Source: Acrasis kona | Lineage: Eukaryota > Heterolobosea > Eutetramitea > Acrasida > Acrasidae | Reading direction: 5' to 3' | DNA length: 38,198 bases | Assembly (NCBI GenBank): GCA_026419775.2 | Contig: JAOPGA020000702.1 | Location: 1 to 38,198, forward strand | Shown: in pieces, positions 1-9,856 of the stretch | How positions within the stretch are numbered: the stretch's first letter is position 1 | How the letters are laid out: each line of letters begins with the position of its first letter | Made by a program: the position numbers and the translations under genes | Notes under the pieces: model-generated | Seen by the model: the letters and a program-made list of their open reading frames with translations, nothing else | Database searches by the model: none | What the model was told of the DNA's origin: nothing

Positions 1-2
1 AC

Positions 3-275
3 AAGAAGGATGCTGATAGATGCATGTCTCTAACACAAGTCGAATTTCTACAGAAGTTCTTATTTGCTCAAAATCTTTGGGCAAATCTACACAAACACTC
101 AGCAAGACATATGCACCACCCACATCCAGCAAAGAAAGACGGCCGCTGTGAATATTGTAACAAGATTGCCGGTACCAATAAGCACAGTAAAACGAGCTTT
201 TATTGTCCAGGGTGCAAAGTAAAATTACATGCCAAATGCTTCATGTCATACCACCAATACAAACGTATCTTTTAA
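3..275 (+). CDS. piggyBac-type transposase, C-terminal fragment (cut by window edge)
   Basis: The frame is open from the left edge and ends at TAA 273-275. The visible residues carry a Cys/His cluster: CEYC, then YCPGC, then an LHAKCF segment followed by YH. This C-x2-C ... C-x2-C ... C-F-x2-YH order is typical of the zinc-ribbon (PHD-like) tail of piggyBac/PGBD transposases, which helps recognise the transposon ends. The DDD catalytic domain would lie to the left, outside the window, so it cannot be judged whether the copy is intact. The first in-window ATG (24) is probably internal, not a start. No TTAA-flanked terminal inverted repeat was recognised downstream. The family call rests on the Cys/His spacing only. 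Confidence 0.6.
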   Translation, partial: KKDADRCMSLTQVEFLQKFLFAQNLWANLHKHSARHMHHPHPAKKDGRCEYCNKIAGTNKHSKTSFYCPGCKVKLHAKCFMSYHQYKRIF

Positions 276-828
276 CTCTTCTATCCAAAAAATGTTCCTT
301 TCACACATGTCTAACTGTAACAGTAAAACATAAGTACACATTCTCTGTCACTACTGTTTTGCATATTCTCAGTAGAGGGGGGAATTACAGCATTACCTGG
401 ACAACCCTTTTGAACTCTTCTAGTGACTTCCAACGCAACAGCTGCATCAGAGGTCAAGAGTCCTTCTCAATGGTCCTATCCATGCCAACCTTTTCAAGTC
501 AACAAAGATAGGAATCACAACTACAGAGATGTATACTTGGTTACTTATCTACAATTTTCTTCTTTATCCATTTATTTTGTTCTCAATATAAAGTTATGGT
601 ACTGGTAAACTGGTCGTTGGTTTTTAAATGACACTAAACAAACAGCGTACAATGTTTCTATATTCCATAGTAAATAAATGTCATTTATTATATCTGCGAT
701 AATTTATAAATATATAAAATTTAATTCCAAATTTGTTTTCCTCTACCAAATTAGTGAAAGGTCAATTCTCCACCCCTTGGTGTTCAAGCAGGGGCATCGA
801 TGCCCACATACATATTTTCTGAGACAAA
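276..828. other. Non-coding stretch, no convincing gene
   Basis: AT-rich sequence with overlapping short frames that show no recognisable protein features. It probably contains the 3' flank of the piggyBac fragment. At 792-805 there is a perfect 14-bp palindrome (GGGCATCGATGCCC). No terminal repeat, tRNA or promoter was recognised. Confidence 0.4.
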
Positions 829-1023
829 GTGGGGTTGTATGAACTCAGGACAATAAAATACATCGATAGAAGGAAACTTTTTTTTGGGACCGAAGAAGAG
901 TTAAATGCTTTTGCCGTTGTTCCGATTCAAGACTTTGTAATCAAATGTCTTCTCAAGAAGATATTTTGGGAAGATTATGCCAAAAACCGAAATGAATATG
1001 AAGAGTTCTTCAAGAGATTCTAG
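829..1023 (+). CDS. Short unknown open frame or exon remnant
   Basis: A 64-codon open frame ends in TAG 1021-1023. It has no in-frame ATG at its left end: it opens at GTG directly after a stop at 820. If real, it would be an exon or a remnant rather than a complete gene. The predicted peptide is rich in charged and aromatic residues near its C-terminus (KIFWEDYAKNRNEYEEFFKRF-like composition), which is less random than its neighbours. No family was recognised. It lies between a transposase fragment and the 3' end of the mucin-like gene, so it may be part of an older element. Confidence 0.2.
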   Translation: MGLYELRTIKYIDRRKLFFGTEEELNAFAVVPIQDFVIKCLLKKIFWEDYAKNRNEYEEFFKRF

Positions 1024-1108
1024 ATTGAGAAAAGTTATAGAATCAGAAAGTGTTCATGGGGATCATTAATCTATTATTAATTTAATTATTTATTTCGTCA
1101 TAACTTAT

Positions 1109-2740
1109 TTACATGGCAAAAGCGACAATCAATGCAACAGCAATACCAACAAGGAATGATTTTTGAGCTGCAGAATTGTTTTCTCTTGACAAATCGTCTC
1201 CGGACTCGTTTTGAGTTGGGGCTCTAGTTGTTGGTCTTGGTGCAGAAGTGGTTGGTGCACTAGTGGTTGGTCTTGGAGTCAAGTTGACTGGTGGCAAGGT
1301 AGTTGGTGCAGCTGAAGTTGATGAAGCTGGAACGCAAGCACATCTGTCATCACCTGGTGCCTTGGTCAACTCAGTTTCATACCAGTGTACGAACCCAGTT
1401 GGGCATGTCCAGCATGGGTTGACTTGTAAGCATTCTTCTTCGCAATCGGGTCCCTGATATCCTGGCTTACATACGCATGATCCGCCACTGCAGTATCCAT
1501 TTCCATTGCATTCTTGAGCGAAGATATTTCTGAATCTTCTTGCTGGTGAAGCATTGTTGTCTCCAGACAAGTTAGCTTGACAAGTGTTGGATCTAACTCT
1601 TCTTGCTGGTGAAGCGTTGTTGTCACCTGAGAGGTTGGCATTGCAGACTGGTAGAGTTGGTTTGGGTGATTGTGAAGTTTGAGGAGCAGATGTTGTTGGT
1701 CTTGGTGTCAAGTTGACTGGTGGTGATGAAGTGGTTGGGGCACTAGTTGTTGGTTTTGGTGCAGAGGTAGTTGGTGCAGATGTTGTTGGTCTTGGAGTCA
1801 AGTTAACTGGTGGTGCACTGGTGGTTGGTGCGGAGGTGGTTGGGCATTGCTTGCAGACTGGGCAAGTAGTACGAAGTCTTCTTGCTGGTGAAGCATTGTT
1901 ATCTCCTGAAAGGTTGGTCTCACCACATGGACATGGCGGACAGGTAGTTGGAGCTGAGGTGGATGGCGCGCTGGTTGATGGTCCAGAAGTTGTTGGTCTT
2001 GGAGTCAAGTTGACAGTTGGTGCAGAAGTGGTTGGTGCAGATGAAGATGGGCATTGTTTGCATACTGGGCAAGTGGTTCTAATACCTCTAGCTGGTGAAG
2101 CATTGTTATCACCTGAAAGGTTGACCTCACCGCATGGGCATGGTGGGCATGTTGGTACGACTGAAGCATCTTCATATACAACTCTCAAGAATGATGATCT
2201 GCTGTTTGCTTCTCTGGCTTGTACGGTAACGGATGCTCCGATACCTCCTGTTGGGTTCCAGCCAATGTTAAAGAATTCCTTTTTGGCGGCAACGGCATCT
2301 TTAACAAAAGAAGTAACGTCAAAGCTTGATCCTTGTTGGTTGTTCAAGTAGAGGGTGGTGATGTCGCTTCCAAAGTCAGGGAACTCACTAATGTTGGTGG
2401 TTGGTGTCTCTGAAAAATCTGTTGCATTGAAGAATTGAACGTTGGGATTTCTTGAATTGTCATTCTCGGAAACACGTTGGGGTGGTGTGTTGGAAAGTAC
2501 GCTCACGTATAGGTTGGCACTTGTGATTTGTTTACCAGAGAGAGAAGCAACGTTGTAAGCCGTGAACAGGTATGCTGCGTTGCTTGCGGAACAACAAGAA
2601 ATGGTGTACTGATCCTTGTTGTGGTAGGTCGATGGACCTCCATTAGCAGGGTTCGACAGCAAGTCCTTTGAGATCAAGAGATCGACGGAGGCTGCATAAG
2701 TCAAGGCAACTAGTGCGCATAATGAAATGAGAATTCTCAT
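1109..2740 (-). CDS. GPI-anchored, Thr/Pro-rich mucin-like cell-surface protein
   Basis: A 543-aa secreted protein encoded by one uninterrupted frame. Residues 1-16 are a clear signal peptide (basic R, leucine-rich core, TYA cleavage region). Residues about 17-190 form a compact domain resembling the DNRLRE/TGFb-propeptide-like beta modules of extracellular proteins. The rest alternates Cys-rich modules (CPPCPCGE ... CPVCKQCP, twice) with Thr/Ser/Pro spacers (TTSAPTTSAP, VNLTPRP) suited to O-glycosylation. A 15-residue motif, NLSGDNNASPARRxR, occurs four times and carries two N-glycosylation sequons and an R-R-x-R end. An EGF-like stretch (ECNGNGYCSGGSC...) lies near residue 415. The C-terminus has small residues then a hydrophobic tail (FLVGIAVALIVAFAM), as in GPI-attachment signals. 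Function is inferred as adhesion or coat protein. The long frame on the opposite strand is a shadow of the repeats. Confidence 0.85.
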   Translation of the reverse strand: MRILISLCALVALTYAASVDLLISKDLLSNPANGGPSTYHNKDQYTISCCSASNAAYLFTAYNVASLSGKQITSANLYVSVLSNTPPQRVSENDNSRNPNVQFFNATDFSETPTTNISEFPDFGSDITTLYLNNQQGSSFDVTSFVKDAVAAKKEFFNIGWNPTGGIGASVTVQAREANSRSSFLRVVYEDASVVPTCPPCPCGEVNLSGDNNASPARGIRTTCPVCKQCPSSSAPTTSAPTVNLTPRPTTSGPSTSAPSTSAPTTCPPCPCGETNLSGDNNASPARRLRTTCPVCKQCPTTSAPTTSAPPVNLTPRPTTSAPTTSAPKPTTSAPTTSSPPVNLTPRPTTSAPQTSQSPKPTLPVCNANLSGDNNASPARRVRSNTCQANLSGDNNASPARRFRNIFAQECNGNGYCSGGSCVCKPGYQGPDCEEECLQVNPCWTCPTGFVHWYETELTKAPGDDRCACVPASSTSAAPTTLPPVNLTPRPTTSAPTTSAPRPTTRAPTQNESGDDLSRENNSAAQKSFLVGIAVALIVAFAM

Positions 2741-2787
2741 GTTGTGTTGTTCTGATTTGTTTGTGATAAAAGTCGAGAAAATATGCT

Positions 2788-2795
2788 ATTTATAC
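2788..2795 (-). promoter_or_regulatory. TATA box of the mucin-like gene
   Basis: On the minus strand TATAAATA lies about 48 bp upstream of the ATG at 2740, leaving room for a short 5' UTR. The same core, TATAAATAGCA, also occurs on the plus strand at 3114, which supports it as a local promoter element. Confidence 0.55.
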
Positions 2796-3430
2796 CCAAG
2801 TCATGTGACAATAATATCTTGTCACTCCTTAAAATGGTAGTTGGTTGCTATAAATAAAATGCAGATTATAATTGACATCTTTGTAAGCGTCGGATCGTGC
2901 TAATCAACCAAAGATCTTGTTAAGAGGTCTAAGATTTTGCTCTTCACACAATATCAGTTTAGTTCCAGAAACAAACTAAGAATATCAAAAACTTTGTTAG
3001 ATTTTGGTTCTAACTAAAACCACCACAATATTGTTCCTATATCACTACTACCTGGTGTCGTGCCGATTGTGTATAGTTCGTGACAGTATTGGATTACGAA
3101 GACGTCTTTAGACTATAAATAGCAGTAGAGTTGACATCTTTTAAATCAGACTCTTCTTCTACTAATTACGTTGCTCTCTTCGTGAGGACCGGAATAAATA
3201 ATAGAAAACAAAGCACATCAAGTGCTGAAAGCTATACTTTAATTCAAAGGTACATGAGACCGTCGCACAGATGCTGTAATCACCTCCCATAAGTGTCCAT
3301 ATACATTTTTTTAATCATTGCATTAGCACCAGTGGATTTTTGAGTGCTCTTTAATAAACTCTTATATCGAATTATTACAATCTAATCATCTAGTAATTTA
3401 ACAAATGCAAATAAATCAAACAAATTATTT
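2796..3430. other. Intergenic region with two plus-strand TATA-like modules and no gene
   Basis: Two similar modules are seen on the plus strand. TATAAATA at 2849-2856 is followed by TTGACATCTTT at 2872-2882, and TATAAATA at 3114-3121 is followed by TTGACATCTTT at 3131-3141. No open frame longer than about 12 codons starts within the next 250 bases of the second module. They may be relics of lost gene copies, promoters for non-coding RNA, or chance. The 3' flank of the GTPase gene lies at the right end. Confidence 0.35.
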
Positions 3431-6400
3431 TTATTTCGTCTTCTGAATTTTTGTGGGCTTCTTGTCCTCTGTACCATTTGATTTTCTTTTTTTTGTAGTT
3501 GGCTTCTGTTCGCTGTACGGAAGATAACTAAAACGATAGTCAATAAACATTTCACGTTTCTGACTTTTAATCATTCTCAAAAATAGGTTGTCTGTACTGT
3601 GTGCATTTGCTGTACCTTGAAAGAAACTGTCATCATCCATTATGTGTATACCGCTCACAGCAAGTAAGTTATATATTGCAACGTGATAAATCATGTCAGA
3701 TGGACAATGCGAAAACTGATACTTCTTCCATTCGTCCCTTCTTTTGTTTTGGTTAAGAAATCCAACCAGTGCTGTTTTTTGACATACGCTACTAAACTTC
3801 TGTTTCATTTGCTCACGATACTTTTCCGGAAACAATCCAAAGTATGACCCAAGATCATTGGCCACTCTTTTTTTGTCTTTGGTGTATTCTTTTAGAGTTT
3901 TTCTAAAACCCTTTACTTCTTTAGTGATGTTATAGATTATTTCATGGTAATCGTTATCATCATCATCATCTTCTAAGGCATTTAGAGCTGAATAGATGCT
4001 ATCATGGTCAGAGCTCAGTTCATGTCTCATCACCTCCATTCCATGAGATAGCATACGCCCGAGGGTCGATTGCTGATAAACAATCTTATCGTCTGCCCAT
4101 TCCATTATAGCATAAGGTTTTATTTGATGATCAATTAATGTAAAGTAACTTATTTGGAAATACTCTGTGAACAAGGACATAAGTTTTCTTATCTGTTGTA
4201 TTTGAACAGCTTTTTTATCTGCCTGGGTTCCTTTAACCACAACCAATTGCAACTTAAATGTTTCGTTCTTCAACTCATTTTTAAACTTTTGCTTTATGTC
4301 TTCATATTCACTTTCAAGAACAAACAAGAAAACTATGCCTTTAAAACCAGCATTATCAAGTGCGATGTTATATATTGAGTTTGTATTCTCATCCTAGAAT
4401 GTTAATTAATTAGCAAATAAAGGCAATATATCTTACAAGTAAAGAAGTAAGTATAGGAACTAGTGTACATTTTTCTACTAAACTATTTCTTAATATTTCA
4501 GCAATATTTTCTTTGATACTAGTTTCCTTTCCATCAGAGCATAGAATATAAACCTCACGAGCTTGTTTATTAATTGATAATGCAATATAATTTTCATCCA
4601 CTTCTCTAGACCTTGTAAGCTTGATTGTAGAGGGCTTGATTATAGATAATGTAGCGTCTTGCAGTATTTCCTTTTTTACAGCAACGTCTGAACGTTTGAT
4701 TTTAGGATATGTACCTGTAACCGACTTTGTAGCATCAAGCGAACTTCTAGTATTGTTTAGCATGATGGTCTTCAACTTTTCTTTTAAATCTTTCCCCTTT
4801 TTCTTGTTAGATTTGTTACTTTCATATTCACCTTCAATTTTTTTTAAATAAGGAGGTAGGTTCTCCCAATATGAAACTGCAGAGTTGATACAATCTTGCA
4901 TTTTTACAAAATAAGTATTAATATCATTACTGCTATTTCTTTGAACCTTGACTGCTCTTGTTTTAAATAATCTAGCTGAGCTTAAAGCATCCAAAGCAGC
5001 TGGTAAATCTGTTTTTAAATCATTGATTGTTTTTGGGTTCTTTTTAATTTCCTTCAGCTTTTTAATGATACTACAGTCAATTTTAAATTCTTTTAAGTGA
5101 CTTATGATCTCTGCAATTTTATTGCGTACTAATTCCTCCTCACTTTGTTCCAAACAAATGTCTTCTCTTAATTGACTGCTACTGTCTTGGTCCTGGGAGC
5201 TGAATATAACACTATTGAAAAGTTCATTATTGATCTGTTTACTATATTCAATCAATTTCTTTTCAAGTTCTACTTCGTTCTCTTCTTTATACATGTCAAT
5301 TCTACTCTTTACTTCATTTTCAAAATCATCAATAATAATCTCAGTATCTTTTATTATCTTTTTGCGTGACAAAGTTGTAGCCAACCTCCCCTTGTAATAT
5401 TCTAAAATATGTTGGAGATCACTTTTGCTTTTCTCAACAAAGTCTGTTAACAGCTTGTTCCTCATCTCTATATTGTCTTTATGTGTTTTCACAACCTTGG
5501 TGCTATCATTTTTGCTAAGTTCGCTAGATTGTAATATGTATCTCCCTAAACTGGCTAATGCCTGACAAACAAGCGAGATACAACTTCTAACAACATTCAA
5601 CAAGTGTACTCGTTCAATTACTTTCCTTCTATTACTCAATAGTAACTTGAACTGGTCTCTTACTTCATTATGCATCGTTAGTTTTCTTTGATTGGTAGTA
5701 GGATTGAAACTTTCTTCAAACTCAAATGTCATTGTATCCAGATTGTCTATAAATTGTTTGAACACATAATTATCGATAGACAACACGACATCTTGCACAC
5801 CAAAAGACTCCAAAGAATCATTCATACTGTTATATATGTCTTTTTTACTAAAGTTAGGAGCAAATTGTTCTATCTTAGAGTAGGGTATATATTCATCTGC
5901 AAGTTGTTTATCAAACTTGGATAATAAGCTGCTGGTCAAGCTGATGAGTTGGCCGACATGATCAACCTCTCCGTGATCTCTATTGTTCCCTGTTACACAC
6001 AAAGTAGAAATTTTGTTGTAATCATCAAAGACTCCAAATTTGGATAAAGTATATATGTGATTCGGCTTGACAATACCCCTCTCAGGGCAAATCATTATAA
6101 TGTCAATGCACTTGCGTGATAACAGCGAGCGTGACATTGCATTCTGCAATTTGTCTTCACTGAAACCAAAAGTCTACAATTAATGAGTAATAAAGCAAAC
6201 GGAAACATACGTCAATCAATTCGATGTTGTTATCTCTCAGGAACTCACTATACACCTCGACCTCAAACCATAAGACTCGTTTGACTTCTTCCTTCGGCAC
6301 ATCAAAATCTTGGACTACAGTGCGCCGTTCTATTACATCCTCTTCCTCTTCCTCTTCGCAATCTTGATTCAAGTCGATAAGAGCCTCTTTTCTCATGTTG

Positions 6401-7569
6401 GCCTCTTCAGCATCACATAGAACCTTTGTAATCTTGACGGTTGCCAATTCATGATGTTTTACGATGCATATAAAGTTAGTACCAGCTTTACCAATTGTTG
6501 AACATGATTGATGAACCTCGGATCCAACCAATTTATTTATTATAGTTGTCTTGCCAAAGTTTTGTACTCCAACCAATGCAACATTCAACTTGTAATCGCT
6601 TCGCATCTCGCTTCTTATTGAATCCAGGTGATTTATTAACTGATTGATGGCGTCTGCATCTCTGCCAGTCTTATTTTTAGTTACATCATTAGCTAATTTG
6701 ATGGCAGCATCAGCCAGCTTATTAATTTCTTCCTTTTCTAAAAGTACTGTTTCGGATTTAATGGCAGTCTCCAGCGGGGGATTATCTTGTGGGGTATTCT
6801 CCTGTGATTCCAATTCCCAGTAAAGATTATTGTGTTGAAACAAATACACAGGTTGGAGGCTTGTAAAACCGCACTCAACTGATGACCAATCTCCCTTGCT
6901 GTTTAGGATGTATATGTTTCGGCAATAGAAATCATTAACACCTTGTAAGATCGCTCCGATAGTAAGTTTCTTGTTTCTTTTCAGCTTCTTTTTCCAGAAA
7001 TTCAAATGTGCCTCAACATCTTTCGCCCTGCTATGATCACCTAGAATTTGACTGGCGAGAACGGTGAATATATCTTGTCCTTCCTTTTGTAGTAGTTTGA
7101 AGCCTGACTTTGGAAGCTTCTTCAAGGGATCCTCTTGATAACCAGATGTTTTGAATTCATCCAATTTCATCAAGTTAGACAATGTAAGTTTTTTGGTTTT
7201 CTGTGGCGTTTGATAAGCACTATCAACATCATACTTGAACAAGGTCTCAAGGTCTTTGAACAATGGAGAATCAGAATCTTTTTTAAGCTCAGTAACCTTC
7301 TTCCCGAACATTCTTTCTACTAGTTCTTTAAATAGGTTTTGTTGGGTGAATACGGTCAAATTGTTGTTATCCTTTAGTTCTATATAAAAGTCCAGCAAAT
7401 CTTTCGGAACGCTCTTTGCTGAAAGTTGAAGCAAATCCAAAATAAGACTGGTAACAGCAAGTAATAATCCCTTATTTTTCTCTGTGATGGTTAATTACCG
7501 ATAAATCTTCTCCTTACCAAGAACTCTACATACAAGGCCAAATATCGGCTCGAGGTCCTCAACAGACAT
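3431..7569 (-). CDS. Dynamin-superfamily GTPase, SLIP-GC/NUGGC-like, with pseudo-OTU-like domain
   Basis: Four exons join in frame: 7499-7569, 6211-7447, 4437-6173 and 3431-4393, giving about 1335 aa. Introns are 51, 37 and 43 nt with GT...AG ends. The ATG at 7569 is chosen because the long frame at 7440 has no ATG and the first exon splices into it in phase. Residues about 140-236 look like an OTU fold, but the usual DG-x-C start reads EGQDIF and the final His position reads NNLYWEL, so catalytic Cys and His are absent. The GTPase core has a P-loop GVQNFGKT (about 317-324) and a switch-II DTFG (436-439), the latter completed exactly by intron 2. An acidic E/D run separates the two motifs. 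Long helical, Lys-rich segments follow, and the tail has KKRK and KIQKTK clusters suggesting nuclear targeting. Family assignment is inferred; membrane or nuclear role unknown. Confidence 0.75.
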
Positions 7570-8335
7570 TGTTTTAATCGAAATTTGTGAAATGAAGTTG
7601 CCTCGCGTCGATTCGAAGGAACCATTTTTGTGAATATTGTGTACAACTATGGCAGAGCTCTTTCTTTAGACAAACATGATTACAATCCCTGTTTCACAAG
7701 CATGAGTCGTCGCAACTTCAAAAGGTTAGGTACTCGGAGAGGAATACGCTTAAAAACGTTCTCATTAGAACGGTTTAGAACGTTTCTAGCATGAAGAACA
7801 ACAAAATACAACGACGTTTTTGAAGCACCAACATTCAACATTGCCCACCATCTAACCGCAAGTAGAGAGCACCTTGATAAACCAAGTTCCCGTTGAAATC
7901 AAGAGATTGATTTTTACAAGTATTTGTAGAATTGAAGAGGCGGAAATTATAGTATGAACGCAAAAACTAGTAGGACTCTAAAATCCAATAGTTGTCGTAG
8001 ATCGCTCAAACTCCGATCAAGATCAAAATGTTTCCATTAGAGAAGTCGAGAGTGGTTTAACAAGTGGTGTACTAAGAACGAGGTAGATATTATCATGTCT
8101 GAGCTTTGTGACTTGTTGAAAACTAGATCGAATCTACCTGATTGTGAAACACTTTGATACTAAAGAGCAAACTGTAGAAAGCAATGGCGCCTGTTTTGCG
8201 ATACCCAAATCAATTCAATTGAAAAGACAACACGAGAATTTTACATTTATAAGGCAGACTGTTATCCCCCTTCGGCTCATAGGATACAACATCAATATCC
8301 ATTTACCATAATTCTCTACAGCTCAAAGCACTAAC
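7570..8335. other. Intergenic region, possible short exon-like frame
   Basis: No gene of normal length was found. Around 7757-7790 AACGTTCT and its inverse repeat, including CGTTCT-CATT-AGAACG, a 6-bp perfect stem. On the plus strand about 8045-8158 is open for some 38 codons after an ATTAG and ends in TGA. It reads with plausible composition (WFNKWCTKNEVDIIMSELC) but has no upstream partner. It is recorded only as a possible exon remnant. Confidence 0.25.
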
Positions 8336-8340
8336 AAAAA
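8336..8340 (-). terminator. Pol III T5 terminator of tRNA-Arg
   Basis: Five consecutive T residues on the minus strand directly follow the discriminator position of the tRNA-like gene, as at RNA polymerase III genes. Confidence 0.5.
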
Positions 8341-8417
8341 TACCGAACGTGGGTCTCGAACCCTCGAGATTAGAAGTCTCGCGCTCTTCCATTCAGATTA
8401 AACTGAGCTAGCCCGGC
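8341..8417 (-). tRNA. tRNA-Arg(TCT), structurally aberrant, possible pseudogene
   Basis: Reading the minus strand, a 7-bp acceptor stem forms between GCCGGGC and GTTCGGT (with G-U pairs). The D-stem is GCTC/GAGC, and the anticodon stem CGAGA/TCTCG holds the loop CTTCTAA with anticodon TCT, which reads AGA. The B-box GGTTCGAGACC is intact. Two parts are abnormal: the D-loop is about 18 nt, and the variable loop plus 5' side of the T-stem are shortened, so a five-pair T-stem would overlap the anticodon stem. The pattern looks like a short insertion in the D-loop and a 6-8 nt loss before the T-loop. A T5 Pol III terminator follows immediately, so transcription remains possible. Confidence 0.6.
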
Positions 8418-8558
8418 GTTGAAATTATGGCAAAATTAGATACACAGGTCTCATGTGATGTAAATTACATTACAAAAAAGATTGAAATAGAACGGGTATA
8501 TTGGTCACTCGAATAGAATAGAAATTACACCGATAATATAGAAAAATAACAACAAAAC

Positions 8559-9830
8559 ATGGCAGAGACAATTGGAAAAATTCTTAGACCTCTCCTACCA
8601 GAGACGAAAGAAATCAAAGATCTACCAAATGCAATCACGTCTGATACAAAAAGAGACCCTAACAGCACTATGAAGGTCCTCGCCTGGAAGGGAAAAGACT
8701 TACTCAACGTTGAAACCATGCAAAAGCCACTCATTACCGATCCTAAGGATGTGATAATCAAAGTGACCAGTGCAGCAATTTGTGGATCAGATCTACATTT
8801 ATACCACGAAGAGTTCAGTGGAATGCACAAAGGCGACGTTCTTGGTCATGAATTTGCAGGAATAATAGAAGATGCAGGATCAGAAGTTCAACTGTTCAAA
8901 AAGGGACAAAGGGTAGTGGTCAGCGCTGTAATAGCTTGTGGTTACTGCGAATACTGTAAAAAGGAGCAGTACAGTGCATGCGACAACACTAATACCAGTA
9001 AAGAGATGGAAGCCATAATGGGTCACCGATGCGCCGGCTTCTTTGGCTACTCTCATCTCACAGGAGGATGGCAGGGAGGACAAGCAGAGTATACTCGAGT
9101 TCCCTTTGCAGATGTCAATCTGTTGCCAATCCCAGACGAGCTAACTGATGAACAAGTAGTTACGCTATCAGATATTGCATGCACGGCATGGCACGGACTA
9201 GAATTAGGAGAAGTGAAGAAGGGGCAGACTATTGCTATATGGGGATGCGGACCTGTTGGTCTAATTGCCATCATGTGGGCGAAGATGAGAGGTGTACACA
9301 GAATTATTGCCATCGACAACGTCCCCAAGAGGTTACAACTTGCTCAAGATCTTGGAGCTGAGGTATTAAATTTTGATGAAAATAAAGTGATTCCAACAAT
9401 GTTAGAGATTTGTAAGGGTGGACCAGATGTTTGTATAGATGCAACTGGTTTTAGATATGCAAAAGAAGCAATCCACAAAATAGAACGAGTGTTGCGACTT
9501 GAAACAGACGCTACATCTGCTATTGTTGAAGCTATTTATCTCGTTAAAAAGTTTGGTCACTTGAGCGTGATTGGTGATTATTATGGTACTACTAATCATT
9601 TCCCAATTGGTGCGTTGTTCGATAAGGGTATAACATTCCGTGCTGGGGTTGTGTGTCCACAGAAATACTGGAAGGAACTACTAAAGTACATTCAAGAAGG
9701 TAAAGTGGACTTGACCAAAATAATCACACACATTATGCCGTTAGAGGAAGCACCCAAGGCCTATCAACTATTTGACGAAAAAAAGAATGATTGTATCAAA
9801 GTCATCTTAAAACCTGGCACAAGACAATAA
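8559..9830 (+). CDS. Zinc-dependent alcohol dehydrogenase, formaldehyde-dehydrogenase-like (MDR family)
   Basis: A single-exon 423-aa enzyme. Catalytic-zinc ligands are visible as ICGSD (Cys about 75) and GHE (about 97). Structural-zinc cysteines appear as CGYCEYC...C (about 127, 130, 133, 141). The Rossmann motif GCGPVG lies near residue 233, followed by an acidic IDN turn that favours NAD(H). The length and the wide spacing between the structural-zinc loop and the nucleotide domain match the glutathione-independent formaldehyde dehydrogenase-like subgroup rather than classical ADH. The N-terminal 35 residues are an extension and may be a leader. Probable reaction: NAD-linked oxidation of an alcohol or aldehyde adduct; substrate not determinable. 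The gene converges on IQCH with only 26 bp between the stop codons. Confidence 0.88.
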   Translation: MAETIGKILRPLLPETKEIKDLPNAITSDTKRDPNSTMKVLAWKGKDLLNVETMQKPLITDPKDVIIKVTSAAICGSDLHLYHEEFSGMHKGDVLGHEFAGIIEDAGSEVQLFKKGQRVVVSAVIACGYCEYCKKEQYSACDNTNTSKEMEAIMGHRCAGFFGYSHLTGGWQGGQAEYTRVPFADVNLLPIPDELTDEQVVTLSDIACTAWHGLELGEVKKGQTIAIWGCGPVGLIAIMWAKMRGVHRIIAIDNVPKRLQLAQDLGAEVLNFDENKVIPTMLEICKGGPDVCIDATGFRYAKEAIHKIERVLRLETDATSAIVEAIYLVKKFGHLSVIGDYYGTTNHFPIGALFDKGITFRAGVVCPQKYWKELLKYIQEGKVDLTKIITHIMPLEEAPKAYQLFDEKKNDCIKVILKPGTRQ

Positions 9831-9856
9831 ATGCATTCGTTTTAAAAATTGAATAT

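Noticed and set aside
1713-2351. 212-codon plus-strand frame, antisense to the mucin-like gene
   Set aside because: It mirrors the Thr/Pro repeat codons of the real gene; no signal, motif or independent evidence.
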